NCBI GenBank assembly: GCA_000827205.1
Contig: KN832555.1
Location: 1,600,893-1,664,892 of the forward strand
DNA from: Plicaturopsis crispa FD-325 SS-3
Taxonomy: Eukaryota; Basidiomycota; Agaricomycetes; Amylocorticiales; Amylocorticiaceae
Direction of reading: 5' to 3'
DNA length: 64,000 bases
Made by a program: the position numbers and the translations under genes. Under the pieces are notes generated by a model. It had not been told where the DNA came from and searched no databases. It worked only from the letters and a program-made list of their open reading frames with translations. Numbering within the stretch: position 1 is the first letter of the stretch; each line of letters opens with the position of its first letter. This document shows, in pieces, positions 20,756-33,139 of this stretch.

Positions 20756-23700
20756 TTAAGATACTTGATACCAGTGTCTTGTTCCGAGGAACCAATGGGT
20801 CACCGTCTCTGCATCGTCGTCGAGGGCTATGGCGGGGCAGCCAGTATCGCAAACACCCGGAGGTAGTACCGGGTCAACGCGCCTAGAGACAAAGGCCTCT
20901 CCTTCGAGATAATGGAGCACGCCGCTGACCTCCTGCCGATCGTACACGGACCTCAACCGCCAGCGTAATTCGGCCTAATAGTCGAGTCAAATAAACAATC
21001 CAATGCATAGACGTTCTAACTGACCTGCGATACACCGGGCCGGAATGTGATAACGCCGATGACAGCTTTCAGGGCCGATTCCCATAGCTCGTCAACGGTG
21101 CCACCGTAGATATTGAGCCACCGTCGCGGGAAGACTCGTGTAACGGGATCTTCAGACACCACTACCGACCACGCTTGAAGGTATTCCGATGAGACAAGAA
21201 CCAGTGAAGAATATCCCGACCAGAAAAACAGTGGTACTGTCAGAGACGCCATCTGGTGGACCAGGGAGAACACTGTGTCGGCTTGAGCGTGCACATTGAC
21301 CTGCATGCAAAAAATGAGCTGAAGGTGTATTCCCGCGATGAATGAAGCAACATACGAGAAGTTCACTTTTGCTTATCCCCTTCTCCCCGGCATTCCTGAC
21401 AGTGTCTAAAATGACATCCGCAAGTTGCACTCCGTCATCATTTAGATAGGCGGAGAAAGACGCGCGTTGTCCGTTTAGGCACGCAATGCAATTCACGGGA
21501 CCGTAGGACTGTCGCCGGCAGCAGGCAATGTCCCCGCTTACTGCAATCCCATGGTCAAGCTCAGGTTCATTATCCAGGTCCATGGGCTCTGGAGCTGGCG
21601 AAAACTGTGCCGGTGATCCCTGGCCAGGATTCAAGAGATCACGCAAGCGTACATGCACGCTCGTCTCGATTTGATCGTCATCTTGGACAGGTCCTTCGTC
21701 AGTGGTCTCGATTTCCGACGACTATTCAAGATCGGATGGCATTACCTGTTTTCTTGCTGTTCCAGTCAAGAACAGCGCGGGCTTCCTGCGCTTGTGATGT
21801 ATCCAACCGGAAATCGACCTTCGTACTTTTCAGTCAAACGTGAAAGGATCTACTACGCATAGCTTACCTTGTCTTCAGAAACGAGTTGTATTAAACTTGC
21901 GATATCTCCGTCAGAAGCAAGTAAAGGCCACTCGCGCCAGACCGGCTCCTGTTGAGCCGCGAACTCTTCCAGCGCAAACGCGTCTTGAAACGTATCACGA
22001 GATATGGATCCTCCGAGGGCATTTTGGTTTCTGGAAGACATGTCAATACAGGTAGGCCTCTCAAGAACTTTGAAAGCCAGACGCACACTTCAGATACTTT
22101 CAACGTCCTCCCCGGCTTTGGTTTGGAGGGATCGCGTACACGTTTCGAGAGAACACCGCGGTTCAACAAATTTGCTGTCGCAGAAGATATCGCTGGCTGG
22201 CCGACATTATGGAGCAATCGCGACCCTACTTCCGCATCATAAGACTCGTTTGGTGTTCCGAACGCCATCTATATAAGACTTTGTTATCACAGAGGATGGA
22301 CTGATTCGAGATACGTGCATACCTTCAGAGCAGACTCAGCAATGGCAATACTGTCGAGGGACGACTCTATGATAAGAGAGCGCCCTGTCTCGTAGGTAGT
22401 GAAAGGACGGCGAAGCAACGTCTTTTCTCTAACCTCCTCACCATGCGTGGTGGTCCACAAAAAGTCCCAGTCTAAGGAAAAAGGCGCCGTGTTGACGATG
22501 TCCCATTTCTCGTTAAGGTCGTCAACAGAGGCTGGAATTTTGGTGATATCTGACTCGCGGAGCTGTACATAGCCTACACGCCTGTAGGACAATTAGTGGG
22601 AAGCAACTGTGTTTGCATTTGAGAATACTTACAATGCGTTTTTGTCAACGTGTTTTCGGAGGAATTCGATGTGTGCCTTGAGATCGAAATTAGAGGCACT
22701 GCGAGGATCAGGATCTGGCAAGAGGTCCGTTCCACGATGTTGTCGCCACAAATGATACCATTGGTTTTCTAACCGCTTCATGTAGGCGTCAGTGCTGGGG
22801 GTTTCCTTCATTTGAGCAAGCCGCTGTCGGACGCTGTTTCGGGGGACGCCAGGAAAGACTTGATCCAGCGCTGAAAGTTCAAGCCTTGGCAAGCTGCGAC
22901 AGCGAGCCTTGATAATCGCGTTGGCATCACGGGCAAGTTCCTCGTAGTCTCTGTTCCACTGGAATCGGTGCCGTCGTCGAGGCACGTTCGACGCCGAAGC
23001 AACACCTATAATATTCGTTTATTGATTAAGGACGAGATTAGCAAGATCTAGGAGTCGACTGACCCTCCACTTGTTCTCTTTGGACACGGGCACGCTTCTG
23101 TTTCTTGGTCTCTGTAGGCTGTTTGTGAAGTGGAGGGCCTTGTTCTGCGATGAGGATGTCAACAGACTTCTCTGGAGGATTAGAAACGACTGGCGGTGGT
23201 GCAGCCTTTGCAGGGACTACATTTGACGTCGGATGTATGACAAATTTTGCAGCGGTTGCTTGTGCATCCAGAATGGCGGCATTGATTTCTTCTTTCCACT
23301 TCTGCGTATCGGCTCCAGGACCTGACATGAATCTCGAGCGCAATTGACGGACACGCTTGTCGATCGTCCCTTTCAAGGGCTCCGGGTGGACTCGGCGGAC
23401 CATGTCATCCCAGCTCTTTTCTTTCTGAGCTTTGGCTTCGGCAGCTTTCTTCGCAAATTGTGCTTTTGTCGACTCGCTAGCCTTCCTCGCCTTGGCATCG
23501 GCGGCTTTTCGTCTGGCATGCTTGGAGCGTTGCTTTGCCTTTCTGAGCTCCTTCTCGACCTTCGTCCTCCCCGATGTGAAAAACTCGAGAATGACGTCTC
23601 TGGGGGCGCTAGCGACCCAGCATAACCTTTGGATCTGAGCCTCCGCATCTTGACCCTCGAGCGGAGTATGCCCAGTAGTGCCATCGACATGTTTTTGTAG

Positions 23701-26700
23701 GAATCGCCGTTGGTGCCATGTAAGACAATAGTCGGACTGCCAAGAAGACTCCCGACGGAGAGCTTTTCTGAGCGCAGAGGGTACAACTAACGACCCTGTC
23801 AAACTGGTGGGACCAGAGTTCTGGACAGACAAGCAGTCGTTACGGCTTATACAGACTTTGTGTAAGTCGTCCCAGTAAGCGGTTGCTTCCATGGGGGTCG
23901 TGATAGGCATATCCTTCCAGAAGGGCGGGCTATTGTCCGATAAGGCCCATAAATGTATGGGAGCTATTTCGTTGAAGTGCCAATACAATGGAGCCGTTAT
24001 CGGTGAGATGGAATCCCAATCATCTGTGACGAATATCTCGAAGGTGGTAGGGGCATTTCCATGGCGTGTGCACGTAAGCCAAGCTTTCTCGGGAGTTGAC
24101 ACCTGCAGTGGCGTGACCAACTTCATGCATCGAAGCGCGTTAAGTATGTCCAAGAAGCGCGCGCGCGATCTTGCTCTGCCAACTTGAAGCACTGTGTGAA
24201 GTCGAGGAGGGATATCGCGGATGGGAGTGGCACGACCTTCGGGTGTCGATAGTAAACTCGTTAACTCGTCATCGTGGACCACTGTGGAGACCAACGTGCA
24301 GTAGGTAGCCACAGGAAGATCGTGGTAGAAGTAAGATAGGTTCACGATGCGTTGCTCGTGGGAAACAACCCAGGTCGATGATGTATTCTGTTCGAAATCG
24401 GAGAGGGTGGAGAGGTGCAGTTCCCGACACCGCGTCATCTTGCCCATTGAGAACCCGTGAAGTTGCGCGACAGTTGTCCTCTCTGTGAGCAGGACTTCTC
24501 GGACGGTCGCATCGTCGTAAGTGAAAAGCTGTTCAGCTCTTCCGATGTTCCTGGACCAACGCTCTCTGTCGGACGTCTTGGGATTCTCCAGCTGCAATAG
24601 CTGAAGTGGCAGAGCGGCTCTTTGTTTCTGAGTTTGGCCCCCGTAGTCCAAAGGCTCCTCGAGCTGCTTATATACAGGCTGAGGATGTGAGGTGGCACTA
24701 CGACCAAGATCTGCGAGGAAAGTGTTGATCTTGCTCTGTTCGATGTCTGGTAGATAGACGATGCATGCAGGGCGGGATGCACCCGTCTGCGAGATCACTG
24801 TAGTCTTCAATATTTTGATACGCCCGCGCCTCTCCAAACTGTTCAAAGTCGCATCCGCCGTCCTTTTATCGATACGAGTGCCCGCAGGCGCACTAGTAGG
24901 CTCTTTCGCTTCGACCAACGAATTGAGTAACGCTGTATGGGCTTCGAAGAACTCCTTTGTGTGGGTGTGTGCAATCCCACCAGCAAGTTCGATTACGCGG
25001 AAAATCTCGTTTTCACGACGGAGTTGCGATACGTTAGTCTTTGTCTGGCGGCCTTTGCTAATGGTCGACTCGTCCGCCTTGGAACGTTTGGCGAGTGGTA
25101 ACGGAGCATCAGAGCTCCTCTTCAGGGTACCGACATCGCTTGGGGGTGTACCAAATGAGCTTTGGACCCGCTGAGAAGGAAAATCAGCGATGGAGACATG
25201 ATCGGATAAGCATACATACTGCGTTGCCAGGATGGACACCCTGTGAAGCAAAGTCTTCCATCATGAGCGCAGGGTCAATTGGTATGCATGCATCTAGTTG
25301 CGGCGGCAACTTCTGCTCACGCCCCAGGTTCCTTGTGGTCGGGAGAGGCGATTTATCTATTGGAGGAGGTACAGCTGAGGGCGCAACAGGAGGACTTTCC
25401 GGGACGGGCACGGTTTCATGAAGAGGCTGCTGCGTGGGCTCGGTGGGCTGCTGGTCAATATTTGGCTGCGTGGCTGAGTTCTCCGATGTACGAGGTTTCT
25501 TAGGTGATTGTTTCTTAGGGGAGATGGCATTATCGTCGCGGAAGACTGGCTTAGGCCGCCTAGACGACCTACGCAGCGAACTGTCCTCAAGCGGTTGAGA
25601 GACGGGAGTAGTCGTCGCAGACGATGGGTGGGCAGCTCCATCAACCGCCTGGTCTTGCCCATCGTCTTGGTCAACTCGCTGTTTCCGTAGTCGACCCGAT
25701 CTCTTCGGCGTCACAATGTGGTCGACAGGTGATGGCTCAACCGTCTCAGTCGCAGAGGGTCCAGCAGGCGATGCATCCTCGACAGAGATGGCATGAGGAG
25801 GCTCCTGTCGTTTGCGCGGCCTGCCCCGCGCCTTCGGCACGGGCGTTTCAGTTGGTTCGACAGCTGGAGTGTTATCCGGTTCTGTACCATCTTTGTCGTC
25901 CGCCGAGCCGGGCATATCGACGTCTGATGGCTGCTCCTGGTGCTGCTTTAGCGGTGAGCTAGGTGTTGTGTGAGGAAATTGTGAGATGGTATCAAGGTCG
26001 TCTTCAGCCACCCTAAGGGACTTCCGCTGAGACCCGCGGCCGCGTCCCTTCGGCGCAGGCGTCGGCGTCTCTGGTTCCCGAGTTTTCCTGCCACTGTCTA
26101 CCTTGCGCTTCTTGGACGGCCTAGTCGTATCGCCCGCGACCTCCGAGGAACCCCCATCGCCAGCCGTTCCAGGAAGTCCACCGTCAGCAGGGTCATCATC
26201 CTCCACCTCCCGTTTACGTTTCTGACTTGACTTCTTGCTTTCGCCTGGGGTCTTGGTCTTGGCTGACTTTCTTCTAGGGGGTGCGCTGGGATCCTTGCGC
26301 GGCCTGCCGATCTTTCTGCTTCCGTCGGGCAACAGTGGATTTTTGTAGACATGCTTCTGGGCCTTCTGGGGCTTCGCGCCCGGCTTGCTATTATAGCGGT
26401 CCTGGAACGTATAAAGAGACTCTACGTCGTCCCAGAATTGCCCGGGCTGGAGCGCGGCAAATCCACCCACAGCGGACATATCGATAGGCGTGTGAGATGC
26501 GGACGACGCGTCGAGGTTTTCCTCGCTGAGGAGGGCTTGGTAGGCGGCGACAGTAAAATAGCGATGCCTACGCTCGCGTCCATGCGTCTCCAGTACGTCG
26601 ATAGTCCCGAGATCTCCTAGATGTGAAGGCGGTTTATTTTTGGCTTCCCGGGTTAAGAGGAGCTCGATAGTGCGCTTGTCGAACTGGCCAAGGGCGCGAG

Positions 26701-28300
26701 AGAGTTCCTAGTGAAACAAAATAAGGACACCCTTGAATACGAATGTGCGAAGAAGATACTCACAACCAGAGTCATCCCCCTTGTACCGGACTGCTCAAGC
26801 ATGTTCGATATTTGCTTGTGTATGGTCAAGTTCGTCTTCACTCCGTCAACTAAGCGGAAAAAACTGTCAGAGACTAAAACTGGCGCAGAAAACGGATAAG
26901 TGAATATACCATTATCGTCGTTCAAATTCTCCCCAGCGTCCACCTGGGCTTGACTTGTATTACGATCTGGAGTAATCAAGCGGACGCAGTGCACTTGTGC
27001 TTTGCCTCTAGGTACCATGACATCCTCGAGAATGCCTTCCTGTACCAGCTCTCGAAGCCGACCAGAGAAAAACCTTCGGTCCGTCTTTGTCGGATTAGAG
27101 ACACCCTGCATATATATTTGAGACGGCGGGACAGTGAATACGAGGGTTTGAGACTTACGACCGTGGTTATAAGGTTGGTTGCGGCATGCATGTGGTTCTT
27201 GGATGCCTTGAGCAACCTGACGACCCGATCGCGGATGAGGATAGTACTTGAGACGTGCCGAGCGTCGATGGGGTCGAAATGTATGTCAAGAGATTCTTCA
27301 GGCGCCTCCAGCACGGCATCCGAGGCCTGACCGTTCTGCTGGTTCTGCTGTTCCTCCTCGACCATCATCTCTTCGGCGCGAATTTGTTGCCATATCGGAT
27401 TGCGTTCGAAAAAGTACTTGTGGATGACAAAATGTGACCCGACACCACCGCGCTTGATCTTTTCCCTACGATGAGCGTCAGTAAAGCTATTTATCACTGT
27501 CGAAGCACGAAAACGTACACCAGACCAAGCTCTATCAGCTGCTTTATGAGATAAAAGCACGTCTTTTGGTCGTATTTCGATTGCTTGCCAAGCTCTACAA
27601 CACTGATACCGGTCTCCCGTCCGCGCGTAATCAATTGTAAAGCCGAATACACCATTGGACTAAGTTTTGTGGGCTGAAAAACAGGACAATTTGTGAGCTC
27701 GTTGGTTCAGTCAGCGAGATGGAAGCACAAACCCGTAGATGGGAGCCGGTGATGGCAGCAAAACACGTCTCTGGGTCAACAGCGACTCTCAATTCCCCGC
27801 CGTACTGTGCTCTAAGCTCGGCCAGGGGCTTCAGTTTAGCATCGGGCAGAATGTCGAGGCTCGGCGGGGTTTCTTCAACATGCTCCACGCCCTTGGCAAG
27901 GGCTTTTCTCCGTGCACTGACCTGCGGAGCAATATACACCTCGGAGGTCGTGCCCGGTGGTACAATCCCGACCCGCACGGTCGATTGCTGGACGACCAGG
28001 GACCAAACGAAAGCACAAAATGCATCGTCCACAGTCTGGGTGTATGAGCCCAAGCTGTGTTCGTAGAATCCAGCGATAAAATCCTGGAGGCGAGAAACGT
28101 CGCACCCTGCGAAATTAAGGTTTTAGCATGGTAAGAACAGACGTTGAAGTCGACGGATGGAATTTGGGAGGACTGGGGTTCGAACTAGCCCCTTCCCCGC
28201 GAAAAAAGAGGTATGATATCTACAACATACGCGCGTAAAACTTACCCAGGTCTCCGTCAAAAGCGAGCTCCCGCAGGCAATGGGAGACGAGTTCGTCCAT
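20756..28300 (-). CDS. TFC3: TFIIIC B-block-binding subunit (Tfc3/Sfc3)
   Basis: Largest subunit of TFIIIC, which binds the B-block of tRNA genes for RNA polymerase III. Sixteen exons: 28300-28246, 28106-27733, 27673-27519, 27465-27159, 27105-26910, 26849-26764, 26707-25220, 25170-23064, 23005-22633, 22581-22323, 22268-22087, 22030-21868, 21818-21746, 21681-21356, 21300-21025, 20974-20756; 2212 residues. The B-block winged helix lies at about residues 144-215 (SPMVYSALQLITRGRE to KRGGVGSHFVIHKYF). A basic, low-complexity linker coded in the long exon carries AT-hook cores GRPRK and RGRPRK. Later blocks match Sfc3: DYEELARDANAIIKARCR, VPRNSVRQRLAQM, NQNALGGSI, and a C-terminal LRWRLRSVYDRQEV. 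The first intron (139 nt) is longer than the others and carries a B-box-like word. Confidence 0.92.
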
Positions 28301-28933
28301 ACCCGAGGAAGATTCGCTCGAAGCGAGGCTCGATCGAGGTAAGCTTTGACTGGGGGTTTGCCTCGCTGTGCATACACTGGCAGCGGCCTATACAGGCGCC
28401 TCCGAGTGCTGTTTTTGCTGCTTGGAATGCAGTCTGACGGTGAAAAATGTGGTCGAGGTTGTCGAAAACGACGGCGAGCGCCGCGACAGGATTCAGATTG
28501 CGGCGGGAGCACGTGGCATTTTCACTTTATCGATGGCGCACCAAGTTCGCTCGACCACTGGAAATGCGCCTCACGCCGTCGCGTACGCACACTACATGTA
28601 CTCAGCATGTACTACTACTAGCATGGCTAATAACCATGTCTAACTTTGAGCTCGAGGTGGTGCAAATGGTGAAAGATCTGAGCCCAAGCACGCCTATCGT
28701 GCTCAAAATCCATGCGAAAATCGACTATATGTTGCAGACAGAAATAACGGGTAATACATTTTGTGCTATAGAGTATGGTGCGTCGTGATGAGGGGTGACG
28801 GTAGGGAGGACAACTTTTCGAGGGGGGATATGTGTTATCAAGGCCTTGCCAGTCTACGATGTCTAGTAACGTCATGAGTGAGAACCCAAAAATAAAGGTA
28901 AGGAAAGAGGATAATGCGGGGACTCCAACGTCT
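28301..28933. other. Intergenic, 633 bp
   Basis: Promoter side of TFC3 and 3' side of the PRELI-domain gene. Open frames on the plus strand here (for example 28346-28643) overlap one another, carry no recognisable domain and have no splice partners. Confidence 0.5.
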
Positions 28934-29605
28934 CTACGAGTGTGCTGGCTGTTCCTTGGAGTCACCCATCCGCCGTAACACATCCGAGAACCCGACCTTG
29001 CCCAACTGCGCATTTTGCTCGAATCGCTGCACCAGCCAGCCCTCCAGACGGTCCGCGGCGCTGCGCCAGAGGGCCATTCGCGCCTGGACTTCGGCCGTTT
29101 GTATGAACGATGTGCTTTCGGGGCTGGACGGCGCGTATCGTATTCGTTCGAAGCATGTCGCGAATTGGGAGAGTGATAGATTTACGGATGTGATGGTCGC
29201 ATTTTGGGTAGCCGGGTCGACAAACGATATCTCGCGGACGAACGCATCCTCCGAGCCGCCGAATAACTGCAGTGGCGAATATTCAGCGCCATGTGTGCAG
29301 ACAAAACCAAGAGACACGCACCTTTACTATCCATGTAGGTGTCTTCTGTTTGCACCCCAGCACCCGTTCTGTCCGTATTATTCCGGTATTTGGGTCTACT
29401 GTCCGATCCAGAACGTCTATGGTGACTACGTGTGTGCAGTGGGGGTTCGGGTATTTGTGCCACATCCCAGTAACGACGTGAGACCAGGGATGGCTGCGTT
29501 GCGAAGAAGAAATACATTCGGTCAGCCACCGCAAACCATACATGCACTTCAACAGCATGTCGAACGGACTCACTCGTAATTGAAGGACTGCGAAAAGAAA
29601 TGCAT
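28934..29605 (-). CDS. PRELI/MSF1-domain lipid transfer protein (Ups2/SLMO type)
   Basis: Moves phospholipid across the mitochondrial intermembrane space in partnership with a Mdm35-type protein. Exons: 29605-29574, 29493-29322, 29266-28934; 178 residues, similar to yeast Ups3 and shorter than Ups2. The start MHFFSQSFNYDHPWSHVV and the block WHKYPNPHCTHVVTIDVLDR are typical of the domain. The basic-aromatic KTPTWIVK followed by SEDAFVREISFVDP resembles the Ups2/PRELID3 branch (phosphatidylserine-type cargo) more than Ups1; this branch call is from memory. The first intron, 80 nt, falls within the conserved NY-D-HPW start. Two CCAAT boxes lie upstream. Confidence 0.87.
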
Positions 29606-29957
29606 GGCCGTACGGATGAAGGAAAGGGGAAGAAAAAGGGAAGCGAAAGTCTTGAAGAGGAGTGTGGGGCGAAGAGGAGGGGCCTGCGTCGTCACTGACA
29701 CCCGGCTTGGTTAAAATCACAGTCGCCCGCGTGAGACTTTCCGTCGTCTCCTATTGGCTACCCGAGTATTTCGGCCGACCCGATTGGCTCGGGGCGGTCA
29801 TACCCGTTCGGCAAATCGGCATCTCGATCCTGTCCGCTCTTCCTCCGTCCTGTGCTGTCGCAATCGGTCTTAGACGAAAACATAGATTATATTCGCACAA
29901 CGCGAAAGGGTGGTATACAACAGCTCATGTCCGTATTACAGCTTCCTCCGTGATAAT
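29606..29957. other. Intergenic, 352 bp
   Basis: Promoter side of the PRELI-domain gene and 3' end of the ABCD transporter gene. Contains the two CCAAT boxes listed separately. Confidence 0.55.
29753..29787 (-). promoter_or_regulatory. Paired CCAAT boxes upstream of the Ups-type gene
   Basis: ATTGG on the plus strand at 29753-29757 and at 29783-29787, that is CCAAT on the coding strand, about 148 and 178 bp before the ATG at 29605 and 30 bp apart. CCAAT is the site of the HAP/CBC complex, which controls many mitochondrial genes in fungi. The sites are seen; their use is inferred. Confidence 0.4.
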
Positions 29958-32739
29958 TCACCGTCCTCGCTCCTCAGCCAAGCCTCGCAGCTCTTCCAGC
30001 CGCTGCTTCATCTTGGGCCTAAATCAAACAAGACATCAGCCACAGTCCTTACAAGAGATATCGGCGAGGAAAACGCACACTTCGAGCAACTTTGCCTCAA
30101 GTGCCTGCTTCTCCTCCTGAAGTGCGAGCCGTTTCTCCGCGTCCAGTTTGGTGCTGCAGGGAGATGTATCGGTAAGCACTTAGTTTCCTGCATCGAGAAG
30201 GAGAACGCACAATACGTATCCACCCTGCCCATCGTAATGCAAGATCTTCGAGTGGTATTTCCACAGCGACGGCCGATGCGACACCGTAAGGAGTGTTATT
30301 CCCAGCCGCGTCGCATTCTCCATCATCATGCCCTCCATATCTGGCGGCACCAACGACGTTGCCTCATCCAAGATTGCGTACTTCAAGTTGTGAGTTAGGC
30401 GTTGCATCACTCGCAGAAAAAGGATACACGCACTTTGGGTCTGTGGTAGAACAGCCGCACCCATGCAATCTTCTGCTTGTCCCCTCCACTAAGTGCGTCT
30501 CTCCATTCCCTCGCCGCGTCCCAGCCGCCCTCGCGCTCAACAATGCTGTCCATCTCCACCGCCGACAGCACGTCCATCAAGTCATCGTCCGTCAGACCCC
30601 CTTATGGATCGCCAATCTTATCAGTGACCTAGCACTACTAGTCGATATGTAGCACTCACGAGCTTCCATCTGCGCTTTCGAGTGCGGGTAGATGATTTGG
30701 TCGCGAAGAGTGCCAAGGGATAGGTACGGCCGTTGTGGGATGAGTATAAATTGGTCTGCAGGCGGTTTGCGCACGACCCCTCCGTAGACCGGCCAGAGGC
30801 CGCCCAGGATACGGAAAAGCGAACTTTTGCCGCACCCGTTGGGACCGACGATGAGTAAGTGTTCCTAACGAGAAATGCCAGTCAGTTGGCCGTTAAATTG
30901 ATATAGACCATCTACAACGCGTACCCCTTGCTTGACAGAGAATGATAAACTCTTGACAAGGATATCGCCGTTTGGTGTGACGATAGGCACGCCCTCGAAC
31001 CGAATATCCTCAGATTCAATCACTTGACCCCGACCACGCAGAACTAGAGATAAAGATGTCAGTTTACAGTCGAATGGCACATCAGGACCGTAACAAACTC
31101 TTAGCGTTCTCCTCGGTGCTGGCGCTGCTCACGAGGGCTTTATCAAATTTGCCCTTCCGTACGTCTTTCATGGTGTCGAGTAAGAGTGAGACGCGGGCTG
31201 TGTACCCTGCGAGTTCTTGGAGATCCTTGTAGGAGTACATCACCCGTCCGAAGGCATCTGTGTTTCATTGTAAGCTACGACCCTATGCACGGTAGAGATA
31301 TACCCACCTGAAGAGGACAGGAGTAGACGCCGGTTCGTCACGAAACCTTCCGTCCGACTGCCAAGATCGACGTTGGCGATCCCTGGGATTTTGAAGAACA
31401 CAGGTATAGCACAAATCACGAGCTGCGGCGACATTAGCATTTGCATACGTATACTGAGAGACATGACATACCCCGAAGCTTCCCCACAGCCACTTGATGA
31501 TACCCTCTTCGACGCAACCAAACCACCATCGGCCACTTAGAACGCGGTTCTCATGTTGCACAACACCCGCATATTCACGCTCAACAAGCATCTTCTCCGT
31601 CTGCTCGCCCCCGAGGAATGCAATCTCCTCTGCGAACTCCGCAAGCCGTGAATGCGTGTGCCGGAGGGCACCTGCGAGTTGCGCAGAGAGCGCGGTATAC
31701 GAGGCAAGCGGCGGGGTTAGGTGGCGTACTACGGAGGTATTCAGCAGGCGCTACTGTATACTGCAAGGACAGAAACGTACACAGGGCAGCAGAGGATTGG
31801 ACAAGAATGGTTAGGAGAAGAAGTCCTTCTGCGCCGACGTTCTGCGACAGCTGGTAGTTGTACAAGATCACGTCCAGTACAGGTTTCGCAAGGTTGGCAT
31901 ATATCGCAGCCAGGTTCTGCGAGAACCGCTGAATATCGACTGTGATCATCCTGACGTCTACTTAGATTCAGCGGTATCAGAGTTAACACGGTCACTCACT
32001 GGTCAGGGTTCTTTATCCGGTCATCCAAATTCGCTGTTGTGCGCGCATTAGCGTAAGATTTCTATATGGTAACGGATTCCTACATAGTTTGTAGTAGACC
32101 TTTCCGTCCGGACCCTCGCCCTCCTCGCCGAGGTACTGCTTCATGACCTCTTCTGTGAGCCGCGTGCGATACGCGATGGCAAGCTTGTTCTGAACATAGC
32201 TCAGCCAACTGTTTGTCCACGTCGCCGGAATCGCCACCAGCAGCCAGCGCAGGATATTTAGCGCGAACTGCATCGGTTGCGCGCGCACAAGGCTCGCGAC
32301 GATCCTACAGACCCTGAGTCGGGAGTCACGCATCCAAAAGTGAACAGACGTACTTTCCGTCGAGGGCGGCGACGTATAGGGAAATTGCGGTCCGGAAGAT
32401 GAGGAGACTGGAGTGCATTACGAGCAGCATCGCTTCCTTTGACCGTAGACTGGGGATCACAATGCGCAGGAGTACGGAGAGGCGTTGGTAGAACACCGCG
32501 TCCACGGCGACCCTCGGTGGCTTCCCGGGCTTGCCATCCTCCTTTTCCTTACCCTTGCCCTTTCTCTGCGACGACGCCGAGACAGGACGAGCGGAGAGTC
32601 CGCGGTAGGTAGTTCCGAGGACGTAGAATATAAATCCAGTTGTAAGTGAGCGTTGGACCAGCGGGCGGTGGATAGCATAGAAGGACGCGAACTGTGCTAG
32701 ACGTGCTTTGCTAGGGCGCAAAGTCGATAGGACCGCCAT
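29958..32739 (-). CDS. Peroxisomal ABC half-transporter, ABCD subfamily (Pxa type)
   Basis: Imports very long or long chain acyl-CoA into peroxisomes as a homo- or heterodimer. Exons: 32739-32354, 32304-32084, 32033-32000, 31950-31781, 31728-31472, 31422-31308, 31257-31099, 31043-30925, 30864-30660, 30600-30434, 30380-30211, 30153-30079, 30018-29958; 712 residues, right for a half-transporter. N-terminal membrane domain includes the ABCD loop [14 protein letters not shown]. The nucleotide-binding domain has Walker A GPNGCGKS (about 494-501), Q-loop LIPQRPYL, signature LSGGDKQ (592-598, Asp where Glu is usual), Walker B YAILDEA and the H-loop TVSHR. A coiled coil rich in Glu/Lys/Leu ends the protein, as in ABCD proteins. 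Whether it is the Pxa1 or Pxa2 partner cannot be settled here. Confidence 0.93.
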
Positions 32740-33139
32740 ATCGACAAGACCGCAAAGCAAGTCCGATCCACTCTGGTTGACGTCTACGAGGTTGGTTTCA
32801 GGATACAAGAATTGGCAGCGGTCAGACAACGCCTCAGGAGATCATAGCGCGCAAGGCATGTGAAACTTTGCATGTCGCGCCACCAGGTTGGACCCGTGCA
32901 TGTGCGGTCCGCGTTTCATTAGAACTTCGAGCCATCTGCGGGGCACGACTGGGGCGCAAGATATGGTCGACGGTGAGGAGAATACAAGCATTGATTTTGG
33001 CGATAGTTTTTGTGAAAGCAGAGAGCTGAACAAAGATGACTGCGAACTTGTTTGGCGGAGACTTCGCGGCGGAAATCTACGAAGTCTTCCACTTTGCTTG
33101 CTCCCTTCTCGCCGCTCGGGCCTTGCGACTGGAATAGTC
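32740..33139. other. Divergent promoter region, 400 bp
   Basis: Between the divergent starts of the ABCD transporter and the coiled-coil nuclear protein. No known element recognised. Confidence 0.45.

Noticed and set aside
21682-21745. Alternative 39-nt or 52-nt introns at this point of TFC3
   Set aside because: The 39-nt choice puts a stop in frame; the 52-nt choice needs a poor GTTCTT donor and removes conserved-looking DWNSKKT. The 64-nt GT-AG intron keeps frame and gives KKTDDDQIET.
28165-28190. Possible tRNA gene (GGTTCGAAC word) in the first TFC3 intron
   Set aside because: On neither strand do the bases flanking TTCGAAC pair as a T-arm, and no A-box or acceptor stem can be found at the right distance.
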